Shown here piece by piece: positions 25,654 through 36,775 of a stretch of 64,000 nt of DNA. The notes beneath the pieces were generated by a model. It was not told the origin of the DNA and made no database searches. It was given only the letters and a program-made list of their open reading frames with translations. The stretch covers positions 1-64,000 of the forward strand of contig NZ_AUJE01000001.1 of NCBI RefSeq assembly GCF_000424065.1, in the 5' to 3' direction. This stretch comes from Selenomonas ruminantium subsp. ruminantium ATCC 12561. Its GTDB lineage: Bacteria; Bacillota; Negativicutes; Selenomonadales; Selenomonadaceae. The position numbers and the translations under genes were made by a program. Position 1 is the first letter of the stretch, and every line of letters starts with the position of its first letter.

Positions 25654-26189
25654 ACTTACAGCTTGCACATAAATATTCCCGGGCGATTTTTGAACTGGCG
25701 CAGGAAGAAGGTAAATTAGCCCAGTACGGCAAGGAACTTCTGCAGGTCAAAAAAGACCTCGAAACAGTACCGGCTGCGGTATCCTTCTTTGCTAACCCAC
25801 AGGTGGAGCGCAAAGCGAAAAAGGAACTGGTTAAGAAGATGTATGAAGGGGAACTTTCCCAGAGCATCTACCACTTCCTGCTTCTTCTGGTGGACAAGCG
25901 CCGCTTTGCCCTGCTGTCCGTTATTGCGGAACAGTTCAGGGAAATGGCTAATGCCGCCCAAGGCATTGTCATTGCCGATGTGACCACGGCTCAGCCGGCA
26001 ACGGAAGCACAGCAGAAGAAAATCGCCGCTAAACTTGAAGCAGTTACGGGGAAAAAGGTGGAACTCCGCCTCCACGAAAACAAGGCCCTTTTGGGCGGTG
26101 TCGTGGTCAAAATCGGTGACCGCCGTATCGACGGCAGTGTGGCCGGACGCCTCCAGGCGCTGCAAAAAGAATTACTGACGAGCAAGTGA
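25647..26189 (+). CDS. atpH: ATP synthase F1 subunit delta
   Basis: Joins the peripheral stalk to the top of the alpha/beta hexamer. 180 residues: an N-terminal helical domain (AHKYSRAIFELAQEEGKL) and the family C-terminal signature LLGGVVVKIGDRRIDGSVAGRL. Overlaps atpF by 7 bases. Confidence 0.94.
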   Translation: MLNLQLAHKYSRAIFELAQEEGKLAQYGKELLQVKKDLETVPAAVSFFANPQVERKAKKELVKKMYEGELSQSIYHFLLLLVDKRRFALLSVIAEQFREMANAAQGIVIADVTTAQPATEAQQKKIAAKLEAVTGKKVELRLHENKALLGGVVVKIGDRRIDGSVAGRLQALQKELLTSK

Positions 26190-26212
26190 GAAACTGGGGT
26201 GACAGCTAAGTT

Positions 26213-27730
26213 ATGAAAATGAATCCGGAAGAAATAACGGCCATCATCAAAGACCAAATCAAGAACTACGAAGTAGACTTGAACGTCGATGAGGTTGGCA
26301 CGGTTATCGAAATCGGTGACGGTATCGCCCATATTCATGGCCTCGAAAAAGCCATGGCCGGTGAGCTGTTGGATTTTGGTAATGATATATTTGGTTTGGT
26401 CCTGAACCTTGAACAGGACAATGTAGGTGCCGTTATCCTGGGCGGCGAAACCCAGATTAAGGAAGGCGCACAGGTTAAGCGTACGGGCAAGATTATGCAG
26501 GTTCCCGTAGGCGAAGCCATGATTGGCCGCGTTGTTGACGCTATCGGCCGTCCTATCGATGGCAAGGGCGACATCAAAGCCGACACGTTCCGTCCGGTTG
26601 AGTACCGCGCACCGGGTATTGCTGACCGCAAGTCCGTACATGAACCGCTGCAGACAGGTCTCAAGGCTATCGATGCCCTCGTACCTATCGGCCGCGGCCA
26701 GCGCGAACTCATCATCGGTGACCGTGGTATCGGTAAGACGGCAATCGCTGTTGATACCATCCTCAACCAAAAGGGCCAGGATTGTATCTGTGTCTATGTA
26801 GCCATCGGTCAGAAGGCTTCCACGGTAGCCCGTGTGGTGAAAACGCTCGAAGAAGCCGGCGCTATGAAGTACACCATCGTCGTAGCCGCTACGGCTGCTG
26901 ACAGCGCTCCGCTGCAGTACCTGGCTCCGTATGCCGGTGTTGCCATGGCTGAACACTTCATGTATCAGGGCAAGGCCTGCCTCTGCGTATACGATGATTT
27001 GACGAAGCATGCAGCTGCATACCGTGCTATGTCCCTGCTGCTCAGAAGACCGCCCGGACGTGAAGCATATCCAGGTGATGTATTCTATCTGCATTCTCGT
27101 CTTTTGGAACGTGCTGCAAAACTCAGTGACGAACTGGGCGGCGGTTCGATTACGGCTCTGCCGATTATCGAAACGCAGGCTGGTGACGTTTCTGCGTACA
27201 TTCCGACCAACGTTATCTCCATCACCGATGGACAGATCATGCTGGAATCCGATGCCTTCTATTCCGGTATCCGTCCGGCTATCAACGTGGGTCTGTCCGT
27301 ATCCCGTGTAGGTGGTTCGGCACAGATTAAAGCCATGAAGCAGGTTGCTGGTACCATGCGTCTTGACCTTGCACAGTACCGCGAACTGGCCGCTTTTGCC
27401 CAGTTTGCATCTGATCTCGATAAAGCCACCAAGGCACAGCTCGACCGTGGTGCCCGCATGGTTGAAACCCTGAAACAGGCACAGTACAGCCCGCTCCTCG
27501 TACAGGAACAGGTTATGGTGATTTTCACCGCTGTCCGCGGTTTCCTGGCCGATATTCCGGTAGAGCGTGTGGTTGAGTTCCACAATGACTTCCTGAAGTT
27601 CATGCGTGCGCAGCATCCGGATATCGGGGCTAAGATTGCCGAACAGAAGAAACTTGATGATGCCATTGAGGCAGATCTTTCGAAAGCTATCGAAGAATTC
27701 AAGGAAACTGTAACATACAAAATGGCATAA
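26213..27730 (+). CDS. atpA: ATP synthase F1 subunit alpha
   Basis: Non-catalytic nucleotide-binding subunit, 505 residues, normal length. P-loop [14 protein letters not shown]; family signature [17 protein letters not shown]. The start follows a GGGGTGA site at somewhat long spacing; a second ATG two codons later is also possible. Confidence 0.97.
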   Translation: MKMNPEEITAIIKDQIKNYEVDLNVDEVGTVIEIGDGIAHIHGLEKAMAGELLDFGNDIFGLVLNLEQDNVGAVILGGETQIKEGAQVKRTGKIMQVPVGEAMIGRVVDAIGRPIDGKGDIKADTFRPVEYRAPGIADRKSVHEPLQTGLKAIDALVPIGRGQRELIIGDRGIGKTAIAVDTILNQKGQDCICVYVAIGQKASTVARVVKTLEEAGAMKYTIVVAATAADSAPLQYLAPYAGVAMAEHFMYQGKACLCVYDDLTKHAAAYRAMSLLLRRPPGREAYPGDVFYLHSRLLERAAKLSDELGGGSITALPIIETQAGDVSAYIPTNVISITDGQIMLESDAFYSGIRPAINVGLSVSRVGGSAQIKAMKQVAGTMRLDLAQYRELAAFAQFASDLDKATKAQLDRGARMVETLKQAQYSPLLVQEQVMVIFTAVRGFLADIPVERVVEFHNDFLKFMRAQHPDIGAKIAEQKKLDDAIEADLSKAIEEFKETVTYKMA

Positions 27731-27750
27731 GGTTAGCGAGGTGATTCTTT

Positions 27751-28602
27751 TTGGCTAGTTTACAGGACATCCGCCATCGCATTAAGAGCGTAAAGAGTAC
27801 CAAGCAGATAACCAGTGCCATGAACATGGTGGCGACTTCGCGTCTCCGTCATGCCAAAGAGGCAGCACTTGCCAACAAACCTTATGCAGAAAAGGTCGTG
27901 CAGGTGGTACAGCAGATTGCTGCTACCGCGGGAAATGATTTTTCTCATCCCCTGCTGACTAAGCATGAGGACGGCAAAAAGCTCATTTTGCTTGTCACCA
28001 GTGACAAGGGCCTTGCCGGTGCTTATTCGTCCAATGCCTGCAAGGCAGCGGAAGCACTGGTGGAGGACAAGAAAAATACCCCGATGGTCATTGTGGGCCG
28101 CAAGGGTAGCAGCCACTTCAAGAATCGTGGTTACGATGTGGTAAAGAGCGTTATCGGCGTCAGCGAACGCCCCAACTTTGATTTGGCCAAGAAACTGGCC
28201 GATGATTTGGTGGAACGCTTTAAGACCGGAGAAATCCGGGAAGTGCAGATGGTTTATACGAAGTTTATCTCGGCAATCAACTGCGAGCCGCAGGTGCTCA
28301 AGCTCCTGCCCTTTGAGGCGGAAGAAGGCACGGAAGGCCCGGTTACCGAGTACATCTATGAACCGGATGCCGCCACGGTACTCGGAAGCCTGCTTCCGCA
28401 GTATCTCTATACCACCATCTATGCAGCGCTCCTGCAGTCTGCGGCCAGCGAACTCAGCTCCCGCATGAACGCCATGAGCAATGCAACGGACAATGCAGAA
28501 GAGCTTATCAGCAAACTGGACCTCTACTACAACAAGGTACGTCAGGCAGGTATCACCAACGAAATCACCGAGATCGTTGGCGGTGCCGAAGCTCTGAAAT
28601 AA
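27751..28602 (+). CDS. atpG: ATP synthase F1 subunit gamma
   Basis: Central rotor shaft, 283 residues. The N-terminal helix signature (LQDIRHRIKSVKSTKQITSA, MNMVATSRL) and the C-terminal block with ELSSRMNAMSNATDNAEE are intact. TTG start with a GAGGTG site upstream. Confidence 0.96.
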   Translation: MASLQDIRHRIKSVKSTKQITSAMNMVATSRLRHAKEAALANKPYAEKVVQVVQQIAATAGNDFSHPLLTKHEDGKKLILLVTSDKGLAGAYSSNACKAAEALVEDKKNTPMVIVGRKGSSHFKNRGYDVVKSVIGVSERPNFDLAKKLADDLVERFKTGEIREVQMVYTKFISAINCEPQVLKLLPFEAEEGTEGPVTEYIYEPDAATVLGSLLPQYLYTTIYAALLQSAASELSSRMNAMSNATDNAEELISKLDLYYNKVRQAGITNEITEIVGGAEALK

Positions 28603-28613
28603 GGGCATCGTAA

Positions 28614-30038
<1,425 letters not shown>

Positions 30039-30041
30039 TCT

Positions 30042-30485
30042 ATGGCTACGATCCAGCTAGAGATTGTCTCCCCGGATAAAGTGGTTTATGCCGAGGACAT
30101 CAGTATGCTTATCGTCCGTTCCACGGGCGGCGAGCTGGGTATCCTCCCCAAACACGCTCCTCTGGTAACGGGGCTTTTGCCTCATGCCATGCGTGTGCGT
30201 CTCAATGGTTCCGACAGGGACGAACAGCTTATCGCTGTGTCCGGCGGCTTCATGGAAGTCACTCCGGAAAAAATCACGGTGCTGGCCACGGCAGCTGAAC
30301 AGCCGATTGATATCGACATCAATCGTGCCCAGCGTGCCATGGACCGCGCCAAAGAGCGTATCGCTGCTTTCCATCAGGGAGGCGACGAGGCCAGAAACAT
30401 CGATATCGAACGTGCCCAGCTGGCCCTGCGGCGTGCAATTGCCCGCCTGCGTGCTACGGGAACGGAAATCGAGAATCTGAAATAA
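30042..30485 (+). CDS. atpC: ATP synthase F1 subunit epsilon
   Basis: Central stalk and regulatory subunit, 147 residues. N-terminal beta sandwich (IQLEIVSPDKVVYAEDI; GELGILPKHAPLVTGLLP) and a C-terminal helical hairpin with the RAQRAMDRAKERI and IERAQLALRRAIARL helices. Three bases after atpD; last gene of the operon. Confidence 0.95.
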   Translation: MATIQLEIVSPDKVVYAEDISMLIVRSTGGELGILPKHAPLVTGLLPHAMRVRLNGSDRDEQLIAVSGGFMEVTPEKITVLATAAEQPIDIDINRAQRAMDRAKERIAAFHQGGDEARNIDIERAQLALRRAIARLRATGTEIENLK

Positions 30486-30495
30486 GCAATGAAAG

Positions 30496-30531
30496 ACGGC
30501 TTGCAGTTACAAAGAACTGCAAGCCGTTTTC
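30496..30531. terminator. Terminator of the atp operon
   Basis: A perfect 13-bp stem (ACGGCTTGCAGTT / AACTGCAAGCCGT) with a 6-base loop, then TTT. May also serve the convergent symporter gene. Confidence 0.92.
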
Positions 30532-30548
30532 ATGTATATACGAAATGG

Positions 30549-32105
30549 TTAACTTTGGTTCTCCTTTATTACGTGTAAAGCTGATGATGCAGTGCATTCG
30601 TCCCAAACTGGAACAGGCGTACCAAATGTTTCCGAATTGAATTTTTCATTTTGGTCTTCGAAATTAGCGAAGGCCTTTTTCACTTGGCCAAAGCCCAGAT
30701 AGAGCAGCGGCAAGTTGCAGCAGACCATGACGATATTGGCAAAGTCGCTGAGGTTCCAGAGGGCGCTGAGGTCAAAGCCGGCAATGTTGGTGACCATGCC
30801 GAAAGCCAGCACCGTCAAATTCACCAGACGGACGGAGGCAATGAACATCTTGTTATGGGAAATCTGCCGGGCGCATATCTCGGAGAAGGATAGGAAGCCC
30901 AACAGGCAGGTGAAGGCGAAGATGCCAAAGCAAATGCTGATGACGAGTGTAGCCAGACCATAACCGGTACCACTGCCCAGCAGCTGCGCGCAGGAAGCGA
31001 GGAATTTTTCCAGACGGCCTAGTTCCATCCAGGCCGCAGAGCCATTGCCCATCCAGGCCTGTCCCATGATGAGGACGAAACCCGTCAGCGTGCAGATGAC
31101 CATGGTGTCGAGGAAGACGCCGATAGCCTGAATGATGCCTTGGTCGCAGGGATGTTTGGCATGGGAGACCGCAGCGGGCATGGAAAGCGTGCCCTGTCCG
31201 GCTTCGTTGCTCATGAGACCGCGTTTGATACCCTGTGAGAGGGCAATACCCAAAGCGCCGCCGAAGATTGGCTCGGGGTGGAAGGCTTCGGTTACGACCG
31301 CATAGAAGAACCAGGGCAGGCGGTCAAGATTCAGGGCAACCATAATCACAACGGCGGCCACATAGATAACGGCCATGATGGGCACAAGTACATCGGTGAT
31401 TTGGGTAATACGGCGCAGTCCACCGAAGATGGAGAACGTGGTCACGCCCATCAGCAGCAGGAAGAAAATCCAGACAAGCGTGCTGTCAGCGGCCAGCTTC
31501 ATGCCTGTTATATTCTGCGTAATGGCCGTCATGGCCGATATGGTATTGAAGCCTTGGGCTGGAATGCAGAGCAGGGCATAGACGATATACAGCAGGCTCA
31601 AAGTCCCGCCGATGATGGCCGCACCACCCAAAAGTTTGCGGCCATAGCAGGGGAGGCCGCCGACATATTCATCTCCCTGTTTGTCCTTGTAAATCTGCGA
31701 TAGGGTGGATTCCACAAAAGCTGTAGCCATGCCGAAGAAGGCGGAGAACCACATCCAGAACAGGGCACCTGGCCCGCCGGTGGAAACGGCCCCGGTCACG
31801 CCCAGGATATTTCCGGGGCCTACGCGCATCGCCGTAGAGAGAAGGAATGAGGCCAAAGGGCTGATGCCCTGCTCCGTCTTTTGGCTATGTATCAGGGTGT
31901 TCAGACCATAGCGGAAATATTTGACCTGCACAAAACCCAACTGCAGGGTGAAATAAATGCCAGTTCCCACTAAGAGAATGATGACCAATGGCAATTCACC
32001 GATAATAGGGATCTGGGCGTACCAATTCAAGTTGGTCGGGAACCCCCAGACCAAATCGGCAAGATTTTGGAAGACAGCACATATACTGCTGATTAGTTCA
32101 TACAT
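30549..32105 (-). CDS. Sodium:alanine symporter (AGCS family)
   Basis: Cation-coupled alanine/glycine uptake carrier, 518 residues with about eleven helices. Family marks: PGNILGVTGAVSTGGPGALFWM, GLMSNEAGQGTLSMPAAVSHAKHP, and VFLDTMVICTLTGFVLI. The ATG follows an AGGAGG site. Na+ coupling is the family norm. Confidence 0.94.
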   Translation of the reverse strand: MYELISSICAVFQNLADLVWGFPTNLNWYAQIPIIGELPLVIILLVGTGIYFTLQLGFVQVKYFRYGLNTLIHSQKTEQGISPLASFLLSTAMRVGPGNILGVTGAVSTGGPGALFWMWFSAFFGMATAFVESTLSQIYKDKQGDEYVGGLPCYGRKLLGGAAIIGGTLSLLYIVYALLCIPAQGFNTISAMTAITQNITGMKLAADSTLVWIFFLLLMGVTTFSIFGGLRRITQITDVLVPIMAVIYVAAVVIMVALNLDRLPWFFYAVVTEAFHPEPIFGGALGIALSQGIKRGLMSNEAGQGTLSMPAAVSHAKHPCDQGIIQAIGVFLDTMVICTLTGFVLIMGQAWMGNGSAAWMELGRLEKFLASCAQLLGSGTGYGLATLVISICFGIFAFTCLLGFLSFSEICARQISHNKMFIASVRLVNLTVLAFGMVTNIAGFDLSALWNLSDFANIVMVCCNLPLLYLGFGQVKKAFANFEDQNEKFNSETFGTPVPVWDECTASSALHVIKENQS

Positions 32106-32263
32106 GAATAAAGACCTCCTGTGACATGTTTAGATAAGCAGGCGTCTGACTGCCGGAATTGCTATCTAAATTGTAGCATACCCAATATAATATGGATATT
32201 GGTGTTTGTGCTGTGTATTTTGTAGTCTGTGCGCATGTTGATTGATGGCATTTATGGTGTGAA

Positions 32264-32434
32264 ATGGTGGAAAAAGACTTAGTAGATTTTGTATATATGA
32301 GCAGGAAAAATAAACGTTCTGACGAATTATTAATAAAAGATTATGGGATGCTGGCGGCTGGTTTGCTGGCTGTGGCAGTGATACAGATACAAAATGCACA
32401 GGAGTATGCGGAAAGAAAAGTCGGCGTATCATGA
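32264..32434 (+). CDS. Possible small membrane protein
   Basis: A 56-codon frame in the 550-base gap after the symporter promoter. It has a charged head (SRKNKRSDELLIKDYG) and one hydrophobic stretch (MLAAGLLAVAVIQIQ), which looks like a single-pass membrane protein. No clear ribosome site at either ATG (codons 1 and 12). May be chance. Confidence 0.3.
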   Translation: MVEKDLVDFVYMSRKNKRSDELLIKDYGMLAAGLLAVAVIQIQNAQEYAERKVGVS

Positions 32435-32504
32435 AGTCTTATTTATGAAGATTTGACTGTGCGTGTAAAGCAGAAGAAGCAGGTATTTGCTCATGGTAAA
32501 TGGA

Positions 32505-32546
32505 AATACGCCCGTTGTCGATGGAATGGCTGTCAGCGGGCGTATT
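32505..32546. repeat. Inverted repeat in the gap before the EAL gene
   Basis: A perfect 10-bp pair, AATACGCCCG / CGGGCGTATT, with a 22-base loop and no T run. Possible factor-dependent terminator or regulator site for the EAL gene. The rest of the 32106-32659 gap shows only a -10-like ATATACT before the EAL gene. Confidence 0.45.
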
Positions 32547-32659
32547 GTTACTTTCGTAATTGTATCACTTTGGTGCCAAGGAAAATTTTCAGGCACATTT
32601 TTGAGAATGGATATGATATACTAATGCTAGTAAGATTATCCTGAAAGGGACGATGGTGA

Positions 32660-34474
32660 ATGGAGCGCAGTGAAATTACGAGGCTGGTAAACAAGTTTAT
32701 CCGGGATTATTACGAGTCTGGCAGTACCACGGGAATTTATGACTTGCTGGCCGAGGACGCCATCGCCTTTGGTGTGGGGTCATTAAGTTACGTTCAAGGG
32801 CGGGACGGGGTCATGGAGTTCCTGGCGGCTAACCGGAATAAATTATCCATGGTCAAGGTGCGTAAACTTGCCTGTGGAGAGGTAGGTACTGCCCAAGGCT
32901 TTACGATACGGGCAGCGGTAGAATTTTCTACCCATAACCGCAGACATGTCACACACCGCCTGCTGATGATGTTCCGGGATACGGAAAACGGCTGTTTGCT
33001 TTGCGGCATCAATGTGCAGCGTGGCTTTGCCAGTTTTTTGTATAACCTGCATTATGACCGGCTGACCAATCTTTACAATAAAAAAGCCTTTTGCCGGAAT
33101 GTCGCTGATGTGCTGGCGCAATATCCTGATACGGAATTTGAGATTATGCGCTTTAACATTGCCCGCTTTAAGGTCATCAATGACTTGTTCGGTGAAGAGA
33201 TGGGGGATAAACTACTGCGGTATGTGGCGCAGTTTCTGTCCAGCATTCAGCTCACGCCCTGTGTTTATGGGCGGCTATATGCGGATAATTTCTTGTTGTG
33301 TTATCCAACGCGGGGCAATCTGCGGGAGCATCTGATTCATTCGTTGCAGATGCTGGCGGTGTCCTTTGCCTTGGATTATCGCATTGATTTTTATTTTGGT
33401 GTGTATACGGTCAAGGACAGGAATCTGTCTGTTAATTCCATGCTGGACAGGGCAGCGATGGCGCTCTTTAAGGCTTCTCGTAATGGCTTGGCGGTCTGTG
33501 GCGTGTATGAAGAAGACATGCGGGCCAATATCGTCAATGAGCAGGTCATCGTCAACAATATGAACGGCTCCCTGGAGCGGGAGGAGTTTATTGTCTACTA
33601 TCAGCCTAAGTACGATTTGCTTACGGAAACGATTGTGGGGGCTGAGGCCCTGGTGCGCTGGGCACACCCCAAGCTGGGCTTTATTTCCCCCGCCAGGTTT
33701 GTGCCGATATTTGAGCAGAATGGCTTTATCTATCAACTGGATAAATACGTCTGGGAGAAGGTTTGTCAGCAGCTGCGTGCGGATATTGATGAGGGGCGTA
33801 CGGTTTTGCCGGTATCCATCAACGTATCCCGGGTGGATTTTTATAGCCCCAATTTGGTACAGGTGTTTGAGGATTTGACGAAAAAATACAATCTTGACCC
33901 GCGCCTGTTGGAATTGGAACTTACGGAAAGTGCCTATGTGGAAAATCCCCAGCAGATTATTGAAATCATCGGCGAGCTGCAGGCTAAAGGCTTTGTCATT
34001 TTAATGGACGATTTTGGCAGCGGTTATTCTTCATTGAATATGTTGAAGGATTTGCCGGTGAATGTGCTGAAAATCGATTTGCGGTTCTTGTCGGATTCCA
34101 AGGGCGTAGAAAATGGCCGGGCGGACAATATTTTGGATTCCATCGTGCGTATGGGCAAAAGGCTGGATTTGCTGGTGATTGCCGAAGGGGTGGAAACCCA
34201 AAAGCAGGTAGATTTTTTGCGGTTGATTGGCTGTGAGTTTGTCCAGGGATATTTTTTCTCAGAACCAGTGCCTGGTGAAGATTACCGGGAGCTCATTAAA
34301 AACGATTTTGTGGTGGAACGCCGGGAAGTTCTTTATTCGGAGTCTGATAGTGGAACGGTGCTTACGCTTTCCAGTCAATTGAGTATGCTGATGGAGGAAC
34401 TTCGGGAAATTGCACCGGAGCGGGTTGCTGCAATTGAGAAAAAAATAAAGGAAGAAGCCGCTGCTCTTTGGTGA
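32660..34474 (+). CDS. EAL-domain c-di-GMP phosphodiesterase with degenerate GGDEF
   Basis: 604 residues, soluble. Residues 1-125 look like an NTF2/SnoaL-like sensory domain. A GGDEF domain follows (HYDRLTNLYNKKAF start), but its active site reads YADNF, so it should not make c-di-GMP. The EAL domain (about 305-550) keeps the catalytic set: EALVRW, INVS, ELTES, DDFGSGYSS, LKIDLRF, AEGVET, VQGYFF. It should therefore degrade c-di-GMP, possibly with the dead GGDEF as a GTP-binding regulator. Convergent with the next gene. Confidence 0.88.
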   Translation: MERSEITRLVNKFIRDYYESGSTTGIYDLLAEDAIAFGVGSLSYVQGRDGVMEFLAANRNKLSMVKVRKLACGEVGTAQGFTIRAAVEFSTHNRRHVTHRLLMMFRDTENGCLLCGINVQRGFASFLYNLHYDRLTNLYNKKAFCRNVADVLAQYPDTEFEIMRFNIARFKVINDLFGEEMGDKLLRYVAQFLSSIQLTPCVYGRLYADNFLLCYPTRGNLREHLIHSLQMLAVSFALDYRIDFYFGVYTVKDRNLSVNSMLDRAAMALFKASRNGLAVCGVYEEDMRANIVNEQVIVNNMNGSLEREEFIVYYQPKYDLLTETIVGAEALVRWAHPKLGFISPARFVPIFEQNGFIYQLDKYVWEKVCQQLRADIDEGRTVLPVSINVSRVDFYSPNLVQVFEDLTKKYNLDPRLLELELTESAYVENPQQIIEIIGELQAKGFVILMDDFGSGYSSLNMLKDLPVNVLKIDLRFLSDSKGVENGRADNILDSIVRMGKRLDLLVIAEGVETQKQVDFLRLIGCEFVQGYFFSEPVPGEDYRELIKNDFVVERREVLYSESDSGTVLTLSSQLSMLMEELREIAPERVAAIEKKIKEEAAALW

Positions 34475-34484
34475 GCAGCGGCTT
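34455..34484. terminator. Terminator overlapping the end of the EAL gene
   Basis: A perfect 12-bp stem (AAGCCGCTGCTC / GAGCAGCGGCTT) that includes the last codons and the TGA stop of the EAL gene. Confidence 0.85.
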
Positions 34485-34486
34485 TG

Positions 34487-34924
34487 TCAATTTTTGGTGA
34501 TGTTCATGTCGGCATGGTCGGCTTCGGCCTTTTGAATCATGATTTTGAGCCGTTCGATATTTTTCTTGTGGCGCTCGATGGCAAAACCTATGCGAACGTG
34601 TTCTTCTTCGGTGAAGTCGGGATTCTCATAGGATTTTTTGATGCGTTCCAAACGTTCCTCGACATCGCGCAGCTCGTCTTTCATGGGTTTTACATGTTCT
34701 AAAGCGAAACCGTAGACGGCGCGTATCTGGTCTTCTACATACTGGGCATAACCCGGTTCGCCGGAGGATTTTTCCAGCCGCTTGGCGATATGGTAGATGA
34801 TGTCAAAGGGGGATTCCCCGCTGTGAATCATATGGACAATTTCCATCTTGGCTTGCTGTTCCACGCCGTGGGGCTGGGTAATCAGCGGGTCAAGTTCTTT
34901 TTTTTCTGCGTTATCTTCGGCCAT
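34487..34924 (-). CDS. Hypothetical coiled-coil protein
   Basis: 145 residues, soluble, highly charged and mostly helical: KDELRDVEERLERIKKSY and RHKKNIERLKIMIQKAEAD are likely coiled coils. An AAGGAGG site precedes the ATG. No family recognised; likely a genus- or family-level conserved protein. Confidence 0.75.
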   Translation of the reverse strand: MAEDNAEKKELDPLITQPHGVEQQAKMEIVHMIHSGESPFDIIYHIAKRLEKSSGEPGYAQYVEDQIRAVYGFALEHVKPMKDELRDVEERLERIKKSYENPDFTEEEHVRIGFAIERHKKNIERLKIMIQKAEADHADMNITKN

Positions 34925-35038
34925 TTTGCATTTCCTCCTTAAATCTATGTATTTTCGTGGACAATTTTGTTTACAGTATAACAGATATATCTAGGAAATA
35001 AAAGTTTACGAGTTTACACTGAAAATACAAAAAGGCTC

Positions 35039-35068
35039 TTGCAATGTCTTTTGTCTTTGTGCTATAAT
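35039..35068 (+). promoter_or_regulatory. Promoter of the brnQ unit
   Basis: TTGCAA (35039-35044), 18 bases, TATAAT (35063-35068). A leader of about 125 bases follows before brnQ. Confidence 0.75.
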
Positions 35069-35102
35069 ACACCTATCCTAAAACGAAGGTGAACCTTGGA
35101 GT

Positions 35103-35137
35103 TCATGTCCGGGAAAGTGGGACATGGGCTTTTTATA
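35103..35137 (+). terminator. Terminator-like hairpin in the brnQ leader
   Basis: TCATGTCC pairs with GGACATGG, followed by GCTTTTTA. It lies between the promoter and brnQ, and it overlaps the start of a small upstream frame. Candidate attenuator. Confidence 0.55.
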
Positions 35138-35200
35138 TGTTCACTTGCGTGCATTGTGAGTGGACAAAAGGTGTATTTTGTAAGAAAAGAGTGTGAGTAA
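35105..35200 (+). CDS. Possible leader peptide upstream of brnQ
   Basis: A 31-codon frame (MSGKVGHGLFICSLACIV and onwards) with a GGAG site 3 bases upstream. Its stop ends 2 bases before the brnQ ATG, and brnQ has only a weak ribosome site of its own, so translational coupling is possible. It contains Leu, Ile and Val codons but no run of them. Confidence 0.35.
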   Translation: MSGKVGHGLFICSLACIVSGQKVYFVRKECE

Positions 35201-35202
35201 GT

Positions 35203-36549
35203 ATGAAGCGAATGAGCAAAGGCGAAATCCTGACCGTCGGCCTGATGATGTTTTCTATCTTTTTTGGGGCGGGCAATCTGATTTTTCCGCCTGCCTTGGG
35301 GCAGGCTGCCGGCTCAAACAGCATTATTGCCATGATGGGCTTTTTGGTAACAGGCGTAGGACTGCCGCTTTTGGGTATTACCGCCATTGCCATGCAGGGC
35401 GGTAAATATGTGGAGTTTATGAACCGCAAAACCTATCCGTGGCTGGCTACGGCACTGCTCGTTATCCTCTATCTGACCATTGGCCCTGTGTTTGCAGTAC
35501 CGCGTACTGGGGCAGTATCCTTTGAAATCGGTATTCGTCCCTTCCTGGCTGCAGAAGATTTGACTCTGGGCCAGTTCATCTACACGATGTTCTTCTTTGG
35601 CGCTACCTATTATCTGGCCATGACGCCGAACAAACTCATTGACCGTGTAGGCAAGATGCTGACGCCAGCACTCTTGATTTTCCTGGTTATTCTGTTTGTG
35701 AAGTCCTTTGTAACGCCGCTGGGCGAAGTGCTCGATGCAACGGGCGCTTATATCACGGCTCCGTTCTCCCAGGGATTCCAGGACGGCTATCAGACGATGG
35801 ACCTTTTGGCGTCCTTGTCCATTGGTACCATTGTGGTTAATGCCATCCGCATGCGCGGCACGACGGATAACAAATCCGTCAGCAAAATCTGCATCATCTC
35901 CGGTTTTATCACGGTAGCTTTGATGACTTTGGTTTATGGTTCACTTGCTTACATCGGCGCATCGAGCGCCAGCGTACTGGGCGGTGTGGAAAACGGCGGC
36001 CAGCTCTTGGCTGGGGCTGTAGGCATATTCTTTGGTCCGGCAGGCAACCTGCTGGTGGCGTTCATCATTGCTCTGGCTTGTCTGACGACCTCCTGCGGTA
36101 TGATTTCCGGTACGGCCTGGTACTTTAACAAGCTGTCGAACAATCGCATTTCCTATGCCCGTCTCGTGCAGGTGTCCACGGCGTTCAGCTTTGTGGTATC
36201 CAATGTGGGGCTGACGCAGATTATCTCCCTTTCGGTACCTTTCCTCGTAGCGATTTATCCGCTGGTTATCGTATTCGTGGTACTTTCCCTCTTTGATGGC
36301 ATTATCGGCTGGCGTTACAGCATTTATCGTCTGGCCATCAATGTGACCTTGTTCTTTGCTGTGCTGGACGGTCTGGCTGCGGCTGGCATCAAGTTCCCGG
36401 CATTGACGGACGTGCTGACCGCGTATGTTCCGTTCTATGATATCGGTATGGGCTGGTTTGTACCGGCTGTAGTGGCAGCTGGTTTGGGCTGGGTTGTGTC
36501 TTCTTTCCGTGATGCCCGCGATAATGATGCATTGACGGCAGAACAGTAA
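35203..36549 (+). CDS. brnQ: Branched-chain amino acid carrier BrnQ
   Basis: Cation-coupled uptake of Leu, Ile and Val (LIVCS family). 448 residues, twelve helices. Family blocks: MMFSIFFGAGNLIFPPALG at the N-terminus, GPVFAVPRTGAVSFEIG and LTTSCGMISGTAWYF. The ATG at 35203 follows the stop of a small leader frame. Confidence 0.95.
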   Translation: MKRMSKGEILTVGLMMFSIFFGAGNLIFPPALGQAAGSNSIIAMMGFLVTGVGLPLLGITAIAMQGGKYVEFMNRKTYPWLATALLVILYLTIGPVFAVPRTGAVSFEIGIRPFLAAEDLTLGQFIYTMFFFGATYYLAMTPNKLIDRVGKMLTPALLIFLVILFVKSFVTPLGEVLDATGAYITAPFSQGFQDGYQTMDLLASLSIGTIVVNAIRMRGTTDNKSVSKICIISGFITVALMTLVYGSLAYIGASSASVLGGVENGGQLLAGAVGIFFGPAGNLLVAFIIALACLTTSCGMISGTAWYFNKLSNNRISYARLVQVSTAFSFVVSNVGLTQIISLSVPFLVAIYPLVIVFVVLSLFDGIIGWRYSIYRLAINVTLFFAVLDGLAAAGIKFPALTDVLTAYVPFYDIGMGWFVPAVVAAGLGWVVSSFRDARDNDALTAEQ

Positions 36550-36579
36550 AAATTATATACAATTAAGCTGTGTCTTATA

Positions 36580-36616
36580 AAAAGGCGTTGTTTCCCAAGT
36601 GGAAATGACGCCTTTT
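36580..36616 (+). terminator. Terminator after brnQ
   Basis: A 16-bp stem with two mismatches (AAAAGGCGTTGTTTCC / GGAAATGACGCCTTTT). Confidence 0.85.
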
Positions 36617-36681
36617 GCTGTTAAATTGTGCAATGTATACACACATACATTACAAAATGTCTGCTTTTTGCAGAATCAGGC

Positions 36682-36710
36682 TTGTCAGTGTATACTCTCT
36701 ATGCTATAAT
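36682..36710 (+). promoter_or_regulatory. Promoter of the TAXI-TRAP operon
   Basis: TTGTCA (36682-36687), 17 bases, TATAAT (36705-36710), 65 bases before the first gene. Confidence 0.8.
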
Positions 36711-36775
36711 GATATACGAGATATATAACTATTGTTTTAATTATATGGTCAAATGACACAATAGGAGGGGTAAGT

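Noticed and set aside
25991-27616. 541-codon open frame on the minus strand across atpH and atpA
   Set aside because: Antisense to two clear ATP synthase genes; no ribosome site, and the composition is that of a codon shadow.
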